Shown piece after piece: positions 31,998-43,317 of a stretch of DNA of 64,000 bases; positions within the stretch are counted from its first letter, which is position 1, and each line of letters starts with the position of its first letter. Made by a program: the position numbers and the translations under genes. The stretch comes from Umbelopsis isabellina (Eukaryota; Mucoromycota; Umbelopsidomycetes; Umbelopsidales; Umbelopsidaceae). Where the stretch lies: positions 434,001 through 498,000 of the forward strand of contig JAEPQZ010000014.1 of the NCBI GenBank assembly GCA_016758905.1, written 5' to 3'. The notes below the pieces were generated by a model. It saw only the letters and a list, made by a program, of their open reading frames with translations. It did not search any database and was not told the origin of the DNA.

Positions 31998-33788
31998 TGG
32001 CTTGCATTCAGCTGTCTCAACAATGAGTCATTCAGTGATTTCGAGAAAAGGAAATAACGAGAAACTGCGCGGCTTGAATATGACAAAATTTGTATAGTAG
32101 TTGAACGCACTGAAAAACATATCAAGCGCACTGTAATTACGCATGCCTTTACGCCAATAAGACTCATATTACCCTGTGGCAAAGACTGACCACATCCATC
32201 ATTATCAATAATCAATACCTATGCATTATATTTCTTTTTAAAGCGGTTCTGCGAGTGCATACATATTCGTTCTCTCAGTTTTTACAATCCTGTCAACTCT
32301 TGTACCTCGGAGGAGCAAATGTTGATGAAGCCACGAGTTAAAAAATGCACCGAGGCAATACAAATGGTCGTGTCAAGATTTTGCATGCATGTAAACGCTA
32401 GCTTAATCAAAAGGTGGAGTTTAAATGCATAAACTATTCTTCATACTACCAAAGCAATCCACCATACCGGATGACCGCAAGCCATGCATAGTTAGATAAA
32501 CAAGATGCATGTTACCATAAGTCGCCATTAAAGTGACTAAAAAAATGTCACCACTTAAAGCATCTCTATTACTAATTATCATATGTGATCCTCTGCCCGC
32601 GTGGCAAATGTTAATAGGTGCTTTGATTGATTTGACACCATCTTTAAAGTGTATTGTAACACAAAAACCTGTAGACGGATCTTGGCGTTGGATAGATCAT
32701 TATGAACCATATGCAGATCAGATAATGATATTCATCGTTTTGAGATGCCGCCACTCGCAGTGTACGGTATGTCTTTGTAAAGACTATGTGGTCCAAACAG
32801 TAATAATGCGCTCAACATTATCGAGGTAGAATGGAAAACTCGCACTAAGGGTCACAATCATCACAGAAAAAGTTTTATGATGCAAAGTTTCCATAAGCGA
32901 TCTTGTCATTGTTGAAAACGGTAGCCATTATTCAGATTTTGAAAGTGTAAAAAAGACAACCCAATCAAGGTAAGAGGAATTGACGAAGATATAGATATTT
33001 GTATTAAGTATGGAAGCAAATAAAAATCGCTATTTTCACCACAGGATATTGGTACACGGAACAACGGTTTGTGTTTTTTCTTGGTAACCAAGAAGTGCAT
33101 CCAAGAGAAGAGCCAAGGGATATCTTGGCCGTGCTAAAGCTGATGCCAAGTAAAGCGAAAGATCTAACATGTGCTTGCCAAGTGACGTGAAACATAGCTC
33201 ATCTTACGGGTAGCTGGGGTTACAAACTTGTCAATAGAATTTAGCGTAATGGGGTAACGACATATCTGGTAAAATCGAACAGTGAGTGGGCTTTGCCAGG
33301 TGGATGACGGAGTTCTGAATGTACGGAAATGTCAAGAGGTTTCCCAAAACAGGCTGAAAATTTCTTAGTAACGTTTGCTGCCCCAAAAAGGGTCTTTTGC
33401 GAGTAGTCATGAAATGCAGAACCGTCTACCCGAGCAATCCATGATGTTGTAGTGTTAACAAAATCAATGTCTACAATACTTCAACACGGTGTTAAAAAAT
33501 CGCGAAATATCAGGGAATCAATTGATAGAACGATGATTATATTCAAAGCATTAGGCTAAGAACAATGGGCCAGCCAGCTTGGGGGCGGGGAAAACGTCCC
33601 CATTCAGACTTGTGAGCGGCCATCCAAATTTTGTATTAGGGCCTGCTCACCTTATATTTCACCAACTTGGTAAATCCCTCGTGAGATTCACTTTGGACTC
33701 TTTTCTGGATCATATAAATAAACCCTCTGTATTTCTCTTCTGGTCTTAATTCTTCTTCATCTAGAATTATATACACATATTTATAATC
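31998..33788. other. Long intergenic region upstream of the hydroxylase gene
   Basis: 1.8 kb without a supported gene. A 98-codon frame at 32533-32829 resembles nothing I know. Near the hydroxylase gene it holds a G-rich box (GGGGGCGGGG about 33581-33590) and a TATAAATA at 33713-33720. OXLD1 and the hydroxylase are divergent. Confidence 0.45.
33713..33720 (+). promoter_or_regulatory. TATA box of the fatty-acid-hydroxylase-family gene
   Basis: TATAAATA, 69 bases before the ATG at 33789, followed by a T/C-rich leader. Confidence 0.55.
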
Positions 33789-34799
33789 ATGGCCGCACCC
33801 GCCAATACACCAAAAAGCGAACAATGGTGGACTAGAAATCCCAAAGAGTTTGATATGTTCCAAAAGATCTTACACATGGACCTTGGATCCAACTACAAGG
33901 AAGTCATTCGTAACGGACCAGTACCCAAACACAATGTTTGGACCGACCATGCATTCGTCATACCATGGGCTGTTGCACCTATTGCATTGCAATACGCTTC
34001 TCAAGTCTTCCTTGGCCGCCCTTGGAGCCGCTTAGAAGCTTTCGGTATTTATACCGCAAACTTGGCTACATTTGGCTTAATAACAGTTAGACGCTTGAGG
34101 ATATTAGGAGAGAAATATGGTCATTTGGATGCCATCAACAGAGAAAGAGATCGTGTAGCCGAAAATAGAGTCACTCCTCTGGTGCTCGGCTTACTAGCAA
34201 CTATTTCTGTGCGAACCATGATGGCAGCCATCATTGCCTATAAGCCAGGACGACTACCCTTTTTGACCTGGAAATTACCAATTGATATGGCATTATATAT
34301 GGTCGCCGTAGACTTTTTCTTCTACCTCTACCATCGAGCCTTGCATCAAGTTCCTTGGCTCTGGAAGTTCCACCGAACTCATCACAGCACTAAGCACCCC
34401 ACTTCCTTGATGGCTCCTCTCGCAGACCATGTTCAGGAAACATTTGACATTGCTGTCATTCCTATCTTAGCTTACATGATTCGACCAATTCCATTCTTCC
34501 ATTGGTATATTGCTTGTCTTTATGTCAACTACATTGAGCTGGCCGGCCACTCTGGAGTCCGAGCTGATATGGGACATCCTGTCTTGGGCATGTTGCTTCG
34601 TCCATTCGGTCTTGACCTTGTTGTTGAGGACCATGACTTGCATCATCGCCTGGGCATGAGAGCTGGTAACTTTGGCAAGCAAACCCGTATCTTTGATACC
34701 TTCTTCGGTACCACATCTCCAAGATACGAAACCACTCCTGAAGCAATTGGCCTTCACAACCAGAAGGGCTCAAAGGCACCACCGCCAAAAGCTCTTTAA
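33789..34799 (+). CDS. Sterol desaturase/fatty acid hydroxylase superfamily enzyme
   Basis: 336 residues, no intron. An integral-membrane di-iron enzyme: the eight-His pattern is present as HRALH (about residue 183), HRTHH (about 195) and EDHDLHHR (about 282), with hydrophobic membrane stretches at about 55-75, 125-150, 165-180 and 225-250. GNFGKQTRIFDTFFGT near the end is typical of the superfamily. It may act on sterols (C-4 methyl or C-5) or on a sphingoid base or fatty acyl chain; the motif set does not decide. ER location is likely. The preceding 1.8-kb promoter with a TATA box suggests regulated expression. Confidence 0.85.
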   Translation: MAAPANTPKSEQWWTRNPKEFDMFQKILHMDLGSNYKEVIRNGPVPKHNVWTDHAFVIPWAVAPIALQYASQVFLGRPWSRLEAFGIYTANLATFGLITVRRLRILGEKYGHLDAINRERDRVAENRVTPLVLGLLATISVRTMMAAIIAYKPGRLPFLTWKLPIDMALYMVAVDFFFYLYHRALHQVPWLWKFHRTHHSTKHPTSLMAPLADHVQETFDIAVIPILAYMIRPIPFFHWYIACLYVNYIELAGHSGVRADMGHPVLGMLLRPFGLDLVVEDHDLHHRLGMRAGNFGKQTRIFDTFFGTTSPRYETTPEAIGLHNQKGSKAPPPKAL

Positions 34800-35073
34800 G
34801 CATTATTTTCTTTCATAGCTTAACAAACATCCACAGTCATGTATATATATATAGTATGTTCCTCTCCCTTTTCCTTATTTAAAATTCATGTTGCCCACAT
34901 ACGTGGTAGCAAAACTCCAATAAAACGAGTACAACCACATTTCACACATTATATTTCAGATCAAGACATTTAATTTTTCGTATCAAATGTTTAGAAAAGT
35001 GATTTGCAAGCCCCGTCTTTTTTGGAGAGTGCTAAAAAACACAGCGTACCATTGTAACGTCTCCCATTCTTCA

Positions 35074-35896
35074 ATGAGAACCACTTTGTACGTTGCCGGT
35101 TTTGCCCCTCGCATGAGAGCAAGAGATCTGGGTTATGAGTTTGAAAGGTACATATTGTTTAACATAGACGCCACTGAAATGCTCAGAGCCCTTCACGTGC
35201 AGCGATGAGGACGACCTTTGACATTCTGCAAATCAGCGCAAAACAGCCTCGACGTACTGAGCATGACACGCAGATATACGATAGATAGACATAACACCTC
35301 TATTTATATCATCAACTAATGTAGCATTCTCCATATTGACAGATATGGCCGATTGGTACGATGTGACATACCTGGTCAGAAGAATCCAACAGCAAAACCG
35401 TACGTCCTTTGATAGACTATACCGTGACCCAAAGACACAAAAGCAACACTTGATCTAACCCATGTCGAATATTGACTTTCACATGCAAACACCAGATTTG
35501 CTTTTGTAGAGTTCGAGGATCCTCGTGATGCGGAGGATGCATTGAATGAAATGCACGGACGATATATAGAAGGACATACATTGACAATACAGGTAAGTAC
35601 GACACACTGACACCTGCAATGTTGGTAATCATGATATCTTGATCTGACATTTTTTGTAAAAGTGGGCAAAGAGTTCGGCAAGCTCGCGATGGCGTCAGGA
35701 TAGATCACGATCACCGCCGCCCCGTAGGACACCAGGTGCCAATAACAGGTATCGCAGTCGAAGTCGATCACCTATTAAACGGTCAAAGTCACCTAGAGAT
35801 CGGTCACCTCTCCCTTCCGAGCGTCGATCTAGATATGAATCTCGTTCACCAAGCCCGTCGCGAGATGATACTCGACGCGATCCAATTTCTCCCTAG
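35074..35896 (+). CDS. SR-type splicing factor with one RRM
   Basis: Exons 35074-35147, 35343-35399, 35496-35592 and 35663-35896. The RRM runs TTLYVAGFAPRMRARDLGYE (RNP2), RYGRLVRCDIPGQ, FAFVEFEDPRDAEDAL (RNP1) and GRYIEGHTLTIQW; the tail is a classic RS region (RSRSPPPRRTP, RYRSRSRSPIKRSKSP, SPSPSRDDTRRD). About 150 residues, small for an SR protein. The acting role is splice-site choice or mRNA export, in the nucleus. An in-frame ATG at 34987 would add 29 residues; 35074 was chosen because MRTTLYVAGF starts directly at RNP2 as in the family. Confidence 0.87.
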
Positions 35897-36260
35897 AAAA
35901 TGTAGACAACCCTCGCCCCTCGAGTAACTACTCAATCACATTCTTTGTCATAAAACCACACCCACTGCCACGATTTAGACCCTCAGTTTGCGTTTAGCAT
36001 TGTTGATCAAGCCTGGAATTTAGTTTTTCTTCTTTCATTCTTTCGTTCTTTTGATTCTTTTTCCTTTCGTTCTTATCCTGTGATTAATCAAAATTTTTCA
36101 TTATCTTCTCTCTTTTGTGACCTGGCCCCGGCCAGCCCATGAGCAACAAGAATGTATTATATTACAATAGCGGAACTGTCCAAAAAAGATAAACCAAAAA
36201 TGAAAAAAAAAAAAAACAAGACTCTGTCTATTTACATAAGCAAATGGAGGTTGACAACCA
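35897..36260. other. Intergenic between convergent genes
   Basis: T-rich stretches, then a run of about 14 A at 36208-36221, at the 3' side of the Zn2Cys6 gene. No gene seen. Confidence 0.4.
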
Positions 36261-38628
36261 TCATTGCTTGAATTCATCTAGTGTTTGTTGCAAAGTGATC
36301 ATAAATGGTCGTTCCTTGGCAATGTCCCATACTGGCGTGCGACGCATCACCGTCAGCAATTGCTTGAGCCAGTGGAGTGATTGTTCTCGTATATCCTGAG
36401 CCTGAGCGTGGTTTGCGTTGTACACCAACACCTCGCAAGCATGCTTGAACTCGTGAACACAGGGTCGGAAATAGCAATCAACATTGAGCGCCACTAGTTC
36501 TGATGATGAGGGGACCCACATGTCGAACAGACAAGCTATGCGCATGGCAGCCTTCGTGCATGCTGCCAAAGAATGGTTGTGCTCCGCATCTAGCGGCTCG
36601 TTGGCGGGGAATCGCGACGGTGGGGAGTGAGGCATATTTTCCGTAAAGATGGATGGAGTGGGACCGGGCGAAGTCGACAGTTCTGGTAAAGGAAGGTATG
36701 TTTGATGCAACAAGATCCAATTGCCATAATATCGGATTAATTCCATGTATTTACAACGAGATTGCCATAATGTCATGTTTTTGTTTTCCTCATTCTCATT
36801 GCGAATCCACTCGGGTAGATTGTCGTAAAATGATCGTAAGATCCCTTCAATTCGTTCTACTTCTTTCAGCCTGACCATACTCTGTGAGTCCGAATAACAT
36901 GTCTGCCGTATTTCTCGAGTAATCTGTAAATTTTGAAAGTTGTATAGTTTGTACAGAGCTTGGTACTGATCGTTATTAGTGTGAAATAAGCATGGATCAG
37001 TTGGGTGCTGCTGCTGCTGCTGTTCCTCCTCTCCTGATGCCATACTTGTGTTTTCTGGTTCTGATTCTTCTAATTCCTGTGACAGAGGAGGAAATAGGTC
37101 TAAAGTCTGTGTTGCTGGTGAGGTTGATTTCTCTCTCTTGGGCTGGCTTCTGGTCTTTTGTATGACTTCTGATGATTGTGCATGGAACTTGATGGTGCAT
37201 GTGTCCAGGTTCATATTATATGGCTTGTTATGGAAATGGGATGCGTCTGTGTCCACACAATACACAACCCAGAAAAGAGATCGTGCGTATTCTTTCAATG
37301 CGTGAACAGTGTCGTCTCGATTTTCAAAAATCGATCTCAACACCGGTGTTGCCTCCAGCTGCGATTCAACTAGTCCGGCCAGATTCTCTTCTCTATGCAT
37401 GCCCAAAGAATACACCATCCTCGATGCCATACCGATGTTCATATAAGTGATATCAGGATCTCCACTTTCGATATTATACAGAGCTAAATTAACCAGTGTA
37501 TGCACCGTCAGCAAAGTAGGCTCCTCGAAGCAGCAAGCGGCCAATATCTGTCTAGTGCATGCATAGTATTGCTGTGCATAAGTGAAAGCTTGTTGCTCGG
37601 AAGAAATGAAGGGCATCAAGATGTGTGGGTGCCAGCGATAAGCGTGAGGTATCAAATGGCACAGCATAGAGGACTGTAACATTCGCAGTTGCTGAGGCTG
37701 TGGGCTTTGCAACAGGATTTTTGAAAATGTTCGGGCGAACTTTGGTATGGATCCATGCAAAATACAGCTATGATGTTGGCGCAACAAGGCAATGAGTGTA
37801 GTTGGCGGAATCATAGGGACTGGTATTGGATTGTCGCTATCAGCTGAATCCAATTGCGGCAAAAGTGGTTGCTCATTCGGGATATGCTTTAAAGACACTG
37901 TTGTGAAATGCGACAATCTCATAGATCGATAAATAACGTCGTTTCTGACAAGATTCTTTTGCTCATAACCGCTATCTGCGTCATCTTGCTCGGTTAGATG
38001 CATGTTATCGAGACCAAAGTTGAGCAAGACCTGGTATATGTCATCCAAATTTCTACTATTGGTATGAATGGAAAGACCGCCAGCGGTCGAATCATGATCT
38101 TCCTTTATGTTCCATGACTGAATGGAACCAGTGTTGATATTCAGGTTCTCGGGATGCTGATCTACCTGTAAGGGACAAGTACTATCTGGTCGATTCATCA
38201 ATTGGGTATTGTTTGAAGCTTTATGATGGTTCAGGTTGTCTAGGTTGTCTTTGACAAGGCTCTCAACGATGTCAAACTGAGCTAGTGCGGTGTGTATCTG
38301 GTCTTCCAGGCCAGCAAACCTTTGTCGCAGAGCTGTACTTTCCAAATCTCCAGGGATCTCGAGATAAGTACATTCAACGTCGGCCTCTTCACATTGAGTA
38401 CATCTTGGACGAGTACGAGAGCATTTAGACCTGTTTTTTCGGCAGCTGTGGGATCATGGTATAAATTAACATAGTCTGACGCTAAAATACAAGATATTTG
38501 GCTCGTTCATACCGTTGACAAGAAAGTGCTAGACGAGCTCTTCGCCTCACCGGCTTTGAAGAAGACGACTGTCCGTCTATTTCTTCCTCTTTGATATTAG
38601 CGTAATCCTCGTTATCGTCAAGGTCCAT
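36261..38628 (-). CDS. Zn2Cys6 fungal transcription factor
   Basis: About 755 residues in two exons; the small first exon ends SCQR, and the second runs from about 38445. The binuclear zinc cluster has all six Cys: CQRCRKNRSKC then CTQCEEADVEC, at about residues 37-64. A basic patch (KPVRRRARLAL) precedes it. Later parts match the fungal-specific regulator domain: ACTRQILAACCFEEPTLLTV, NLALYNIESGDPDITYMNIG, ASRMVYSLGMHREENL and ARSLFWVVYCVDTDAS. There is a short polyglutamine (near 37010) between acidic regions. The start MDLDDNED at 38628 puts the zinc cluster near the N-terminus as usual. Targets are unknown. Divergent from IST1 with 196 bases between starts. Confidence 0.92.
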
Positions 38629-38824
38629 GGTGAATTGGCAAATTACATGAACACAAGTGTGGGTGGTTTGTTGGGCCGAAAATCCATCATCTTTTATCAA
38701 AATCTATTGATTGCAAAGTGTCTCGTGACTTGAGCGAAATCAACGCTGGCCAGGCGTTTTTTACAGCCCCGTCCAGCGGTTTTGTTCTCCCGGAAAGCCA
38801 AGTCTTTTCTCACCTGACTCAACA

Positions 38825-39971
38825 ATGGTATTCAACCCACCTCGACTAAAGCTTCAACTGAAGCTTGCAAGCAATAGACTCAAAATGCTTCAGGCAAAAA
38901 AGTCGTCGTTGAATCAGAAACAACGTCGAGAGATCGCGGGATTACTTGAAAAGGGAAAAGAAGATAGTGCAAGAATACGAGTCGAGAATATCATTCGCGA
39001 GGACTTTGAAACAGAAGCTATGGAGATACTGGAGTTATATTGCGATTTGTTGAGCGCGAGGTTTGGCATTCTGGAACAACTCAAGTAAAGTATATCTGCA
39101 AAACCTGGCATGAGCACTGAGCGTTTTGAAAACTGACGTAAGAGCATGGCTATACACAGAGAATGTGATCCTAGTATTGAGACGGCGGTATGTGGTCTTA
39201 TTTGGGCAACCCCAAGAGCAGATCAGGTCAAAGAACTTGCAGCGGTAAAGTCCATGAACATATATGTTTGAGGAAGCAAGTGCAGGCGGCTAACGAGCAG
39301 AATGTCTTGGCCTAGATACGAGACCAGCTGGGTGCTAAGTATGGAAAGGAGTTTTTAGTTGCGGCGATGGAAAACACAAACCATGTCGTAAATGAGCGAG
39401 TAAGTGATAAACGTCAAACTATCCTTATGATCTTCGTTTATGCAGAGATTGTATGCTAATACAGCGGAATTAGTTGGTGTCAAAATTGAGTATTGCTACC
39501 CCAGAGACGTTTTTAGTCGAACGATACCTCGAAGAAATCGCAAAAGCTTATAGCGTAGATTGGAAGTCGCCAAATTCGCAAGTGGAATCAGACAATGATG
39601 GTGATAATGACGCGCTAGAGGTTTGTAGTATATCAACTTTGTTCCAATACGTTTAAAATTTATTAGACAGAGAGCTGAATATGAGCATGTCCTCCAGGAT
39701 TTGAAGAGTTCACTCGATAAAGAGTCGGACGACCCTACAACAACTCAGGTACATGTTATCAGTTAGGTATGACTAAGAAAATAATTATGCTAACAGAAGT
39801 TGGTGATCTGAACCTTAGGATGAGGACGAGTTCTCGGATTCAAAGTGGGACTTACCAGCACCACCAAGCAATGTTCCTGGAAAAAGCAGTGGCAAGCCTC
39901 CGTCATCCACTGATCAAATACCTGACTTCGACGAGTTGACTCGGCGGTTTGAGGCTCTCAAGCGCAAATAG
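38825..39971 (+). CDS. IST1: IST1, ESCRT-III-like regulator of Vps4
   Basis: Ist1 binds Did2 and Vps4 and tunes ESCRT-III disassembly at endosomes. The N-terminal IST1 domain shows FNPPRLKLQLKLASNRLKML, QKQRREIAGLLEKGKEDSAR, RVENIIREDFETEAMEILEL and CDLLSARFG; downstream exons give SIETAVCGLIWATPRADQVK, LGAKYGKEFLVAAMEN and VSKLSIATPETFLVERYLEE. Five or more exons end at 39971. A C-terminal acidic linker ends in PDFDELTRRFEALKRK, which has the (D/E)xxLxxRLxxLKx look of a MIM1-type motif that binds the Vps4 MIT domain. The order is as in yeast. Confidence 0.93.
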
Positions 39972-40144
39972 TGAAAGGCTTGGTTATTACTATTTTCTTT
40001 AGAGGTGCACACTTTCCTTCTATTCTTATAATAAACTCAGGTTATATGTTGTATACTTTGGCATTCAATCAAGGCAAAAATCAGGTGATCATGGATAGGC
40101 TTTCTCCTTCCATAATGTAAACAGATTTTTAATCAGATAGCTTT

Positions 40145-40928
40145 TTACAAATGCTTCAAAACGTCTTCAGCAGACGATTCAGTGACATCACCTCCGCTCT
40201 CTACACCAACATAGGTCAACTTAAGGTTGTCTACAATAAGAGCAAAGCGCTTAGATCTCAATTTGCCAAAGCCCATAGAAGACAAGTCCATGGTCAAACC
40301 GAGCTGAGTTGCAAGCTCTCCGTTGGCGTCACCAACATACTTGATACCCTTATCACTGCCTCCAGCAACCTTGGACCAGCCGTGCATGACAAAAGCATCG
40401 GTGATGGAGTAAATCAAAACTTCATCCACTCCCTTGGATTTGATCTCATCCAACTTGGCGATGAACCCAGGAACGTGGGTCTCCGAGCAGGTGGCTATGA
40501 GGAACACGTTTAAGCATCGCCAACTTCTCTGGTCAAAGGCATGAAAAAAAGACTCACGTGTGAACGCGCCGGGAACACCAACAATGACAACCTTCTTGTT
40601 GGCAAACTCCTTGTGTGTCTTGATGGGAATAGGACTACGAATGGACACGTCAGCATTTTTCTATTTCGCAAAGCGCGCCTATAGTCACCGATTGAGCACT
40701 TACCGTCCACAGGCAGAAGGGTCAGCATTGGCGTCATAAGGGACGTATGTCAAAGTGACATCGGGGATCTATTAAAACCATTAGTACTTGAGAAAGCTCT
40801 CTGTGCTTTGCAAGGTTCTAATTCTATTACTAACTTCAGTGCCAACAGTAGCGCTCTGAGAAAAGAGAGGAAGGTTAATATGACAGGCATGCTGATAACA
40901 GTATGTAAAACGAGCTTTTTAATACCAT
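40145..40928 (-). CDS. Peroxiredoxin of the Prx5/Ahp1/PMP20 type
   Basis: Thiol peroxidase. The peroxidatic Cys sits in PGAFTPTCSETHVPGF. The chain, joined from several exons, begins MSATVGTE+IPDVTLTYVPYDANA, then SACGRPIPIKTHKEF; the C-terminus is SAEDVLKHL. Coding exons: 40926-40928 (the ATG only), 40835-40855 (21 bases), one starting at 40768, then two more. Intron 1 is 40856-40925 and intron 2 is 40769-40834. Reading straight through the ATG hits a stop after 17 codons, so the splice is needed. About 170 residues. A Cys in SACGR near the N-terminus might serve as a resolving residue; no other Cys is seen in the C-terminal half. No peroxisomal targeting tail (ends HL). Shares its promoter with the divergent dehydrogenase gene. 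Confidence 0.88.
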
Positions 40929-41369
40929 GGTGTATAACTAGAAGAAAAAGTAAGTAAAAGAACTTTAGAAAAAGGAGAGTCGCTCAACGGCCTCCGCTTT
41001 TATATGTGGCCTGGGGGATTTTCAACCAATACGCCATTCCATGCATGACAAAAACGATCGGTACCTCACCTCACGGATAAAATCAATTATAAATAATCTT
41101 GGTTTTAAACCCCACTCAGCTCCATTAATATGATGATCAACGCGAAAAAATAACGTATAATATAAGGCTTTGAAGACATCAAAGGAGTTGTACGTCTCTG
41201 TTTACCGGGGCAACTTTGAAGCAAGGTATTGCTGCTCCTACTATTCTCGGGTGAATTTTTCAACTTAATGTGACCGGCGTATTTTTCAATCCAGCAGCGC
41301 GGGACAAGCCCATGGCATAAAAAGCTCAATTTGCACTGTTTCTGACTTGGTTTATTCTTATTTGTTGAT
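40929..41369. other. Shared promoter between peroxiredoxin and dehydrogenase genes
   Basis: 441 bases between divergent starts. No clear gene. Shared control of a peroxidase and a NAD(P)-dependent reductase is possible but not shown; a clean Yap1 site (TTACTAA) was not found except inside a peroxiredoxin intron, where it is a branch site. Confidence 0.4.
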
Positions 41370-42652
41370 ATGTCTACTACTGATCATAACTTGAAATTTG
41401 CATACGTTGGTCTCGGTGAAATGGGTAGTGCAATGGTAAGTACGTTCTTTTCTCGGCATCTGCAGTGCTACGTATGATGAGCCATTGGACAACAGCTTAC
41501 TAATACGCAGCAACGTTACGTATATAGGCACAAAACCTAGCAAACTGGCTGACAGAACAGCACCACCCTACACCTTTGATTGTGTGGAATCGATCAAGTG
41601 CTAAAGCTCATCGACTGGAAAATGTCAAAGTAGCGGAGACACTGGAAGAAGTTGCAAAGAACGCCAATGTCATTCTATCGTGTCTATTGAATGACGCTGC
41701 CGTTTCAGATTGTTATAATCAGGTAAGCTCTGAAAAATGACAGAGAAACAGAGTGAGATGGTTCATACGTGTTAATCCTTCCAAAGCTTTTCGAGCACTT
41801 GCCAAAGAGCAACAATACCATCTTTTGTGAGATGAGTACGGTGGCTCCAGCTTTGACGCGAGATCTACACAAGCGTGCAAACGAGCTAGGAGCGGGTTAC
41901 CTAGCCACGCCAATTTTCGGCCTGCCTCCAAAGTAAGCATTGATAATAAATGACAAGTACAAGCCGATGTCACTAAACTCGCGAATTTCGTCGCTTCAGA
42001 GCTAGAGCCGCCGAGCTGACAATAATCAAAGCCGGAGATAATAAGCTTCGAAAAATAGTTGACCCATACCTAATTCCTGCTCTGGGAAAGAAGTCCATCG
42101 AATTGGGTGAGGATGTCACTGAAGCTCTCAACATGAAGCTTACAGGCAATTGTATGATCACTGGGTTTGCTGAAGTTCTGGCCGAGGGCTTGACCTTGGC
42201 CGCGGCAACTGGTAATAATTTTGCATATGCGCCTCTTCAAACTTTCTGTCATTAGTACTGAATGATTCTTTTAGGCGTTGGTCAAGATAAGGCTCTAGCT
42301 TTTATTGAGGCCATGTATCCCAATACACCGCTTGTCGCATACGCTAAGAAAATGGCTACCAATGACTATAATCAAGTTGCATTCCATGTTGGCGGGGCCA
42401 AGAAGGATGTCAAACATATTGTCAAGCTTGGGGAAGATCATAACCTTGATTTGAAAGTTTCTAAAGTCATGCTTGATAATCTGGAAGAGCTTGAAAAGAC
42501 AAAAGGAGAAAACATTGATTTGACAGGCGTTGTCGGTGGTAAGTATATAGATGTTGTTGATGTCTTTATATTACCTACATTATCAATATTCACGATTCTA
42601 TTCAAAATTAGTTGTGAGAACAAAAGCCGGGCTTGACTTTGACGCCAAATAA
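41370..42652 (+). CDS. Beta-hydroxyacid dehydrogenase (3-hydroxyisobutyrate dehydrogenase-like)
   Basis: NAD(P)-dependent oxidoreductase of the beta-HAD family, which includes 3-hydroxyisobutyrate, tartronate-semialdehyde and GLYR-type succinic-semialdehyde reductases. It starts MSTTDHNLKFAYVGLGEMGSAM (dinucleotide-binding Gly motif), with VWNRSSAKAHRLE and VILSCLLNDAAVSDCY in the Rossmann part, EMSTVAPALTRDL (substrate-binding loop) and the catalytic Lys in LNMKLTGN. The C-terminal helical domain ends in KAGLDFDAK. Six or more exons. About 300 residues. The substrate cannot be assigned; no mitochondrial presequence is seen, which argues against the mitochondrial valine-pathway enzyme and for a cytosolic aldehyde reductase of GLYR type (inference). 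Confidence 0.85.
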
Positions 42653-42704
42653 TTTTATAAACAATCAAATAAATAGTGCGATATCACGTTCTGCGTTATC
42701 ACAT

Positions 42705-43317
42705 TCAGATACGAAATGACGGTCTAGTAGCTAATACATTTTGTAGAGGAATGAACAGTGGCCGTATCTGGTCACCTCCATTGAGAAGTTCTTCCCATGT
42801 GATCCATGCCCAGTCGCCGTCCAGCTTATGAGGTTCCATTGTTCGCAAATTTTGGACATCGTCTGGCTCCACTACACCTTTCATAAAGATGGTACAATAA
42901 TGCCGATTTTCCTCTATCGTGATTGATTTGCGGCATAAGATACGGTTTACCTCAGGTTTTACCGATATAGATGATTGCAGGGGCTTACCTTTCATGATAT
43001 CATTGGTAGCTGTGGCAAATTCGACGCTTTTCAGCGTTAGGCCAGTTTCCTCGTAAACCTCGCGTATGGCACACTCTTCAAATGTTTCGTTGAATTCGAG
43101 ATGGCCACCTGGTAACTGACATGCACCGGCTCCATGCGATCCCTGGCGACGACCAATTAGAAAACTATCCGGCGATCCTTCGGCACCTTTACGAGTGACA
43201 AAACAGCCCACACCGACACGCGGCTCTTGCGACTAGATATGATTGGGAGCCTTATCAGCTTATGATGTAAACCGCTGTTTGCTTCAGAAATTTGACGACA
43301 TAAATCACCTCCACCAT
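42705..43317 (-). CDS. Nudix hydrolase (NUDT15-like)
   Basis: Hydrolyses nucleoside diphosphate derivatives. The Nudix box is intact: GGHLEFNETFEECAIREVYE+ETGL, i.e. GX5EX7REUXEEXGU. It starts MVE (first exon, 9 coding bases, ATG 43317), then SQEPRVGVGCFVTRKG after an intron; FLIGRRQGSHGAGACQLPGG precedes the box. A likely intron at 42914-42988 (75 bases, GTAAGC..GATAG, stop-free, in frame) should be removed to join NDIMK to EENRHYCTIFMKG, which then matches the NUDT15 pattern. WAWITWEEL closes the fold. About 150 residues once spliced. Specificity (dGTP-type or sugar-nucleotide) is not decided by sequence. Confidence 0.88.

Noticed and set aside
32533-32829. 98-codon plus frame in the 1.8-kb gap
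   Set aside because: Composition looks random, no family pattern, no promoter signal.
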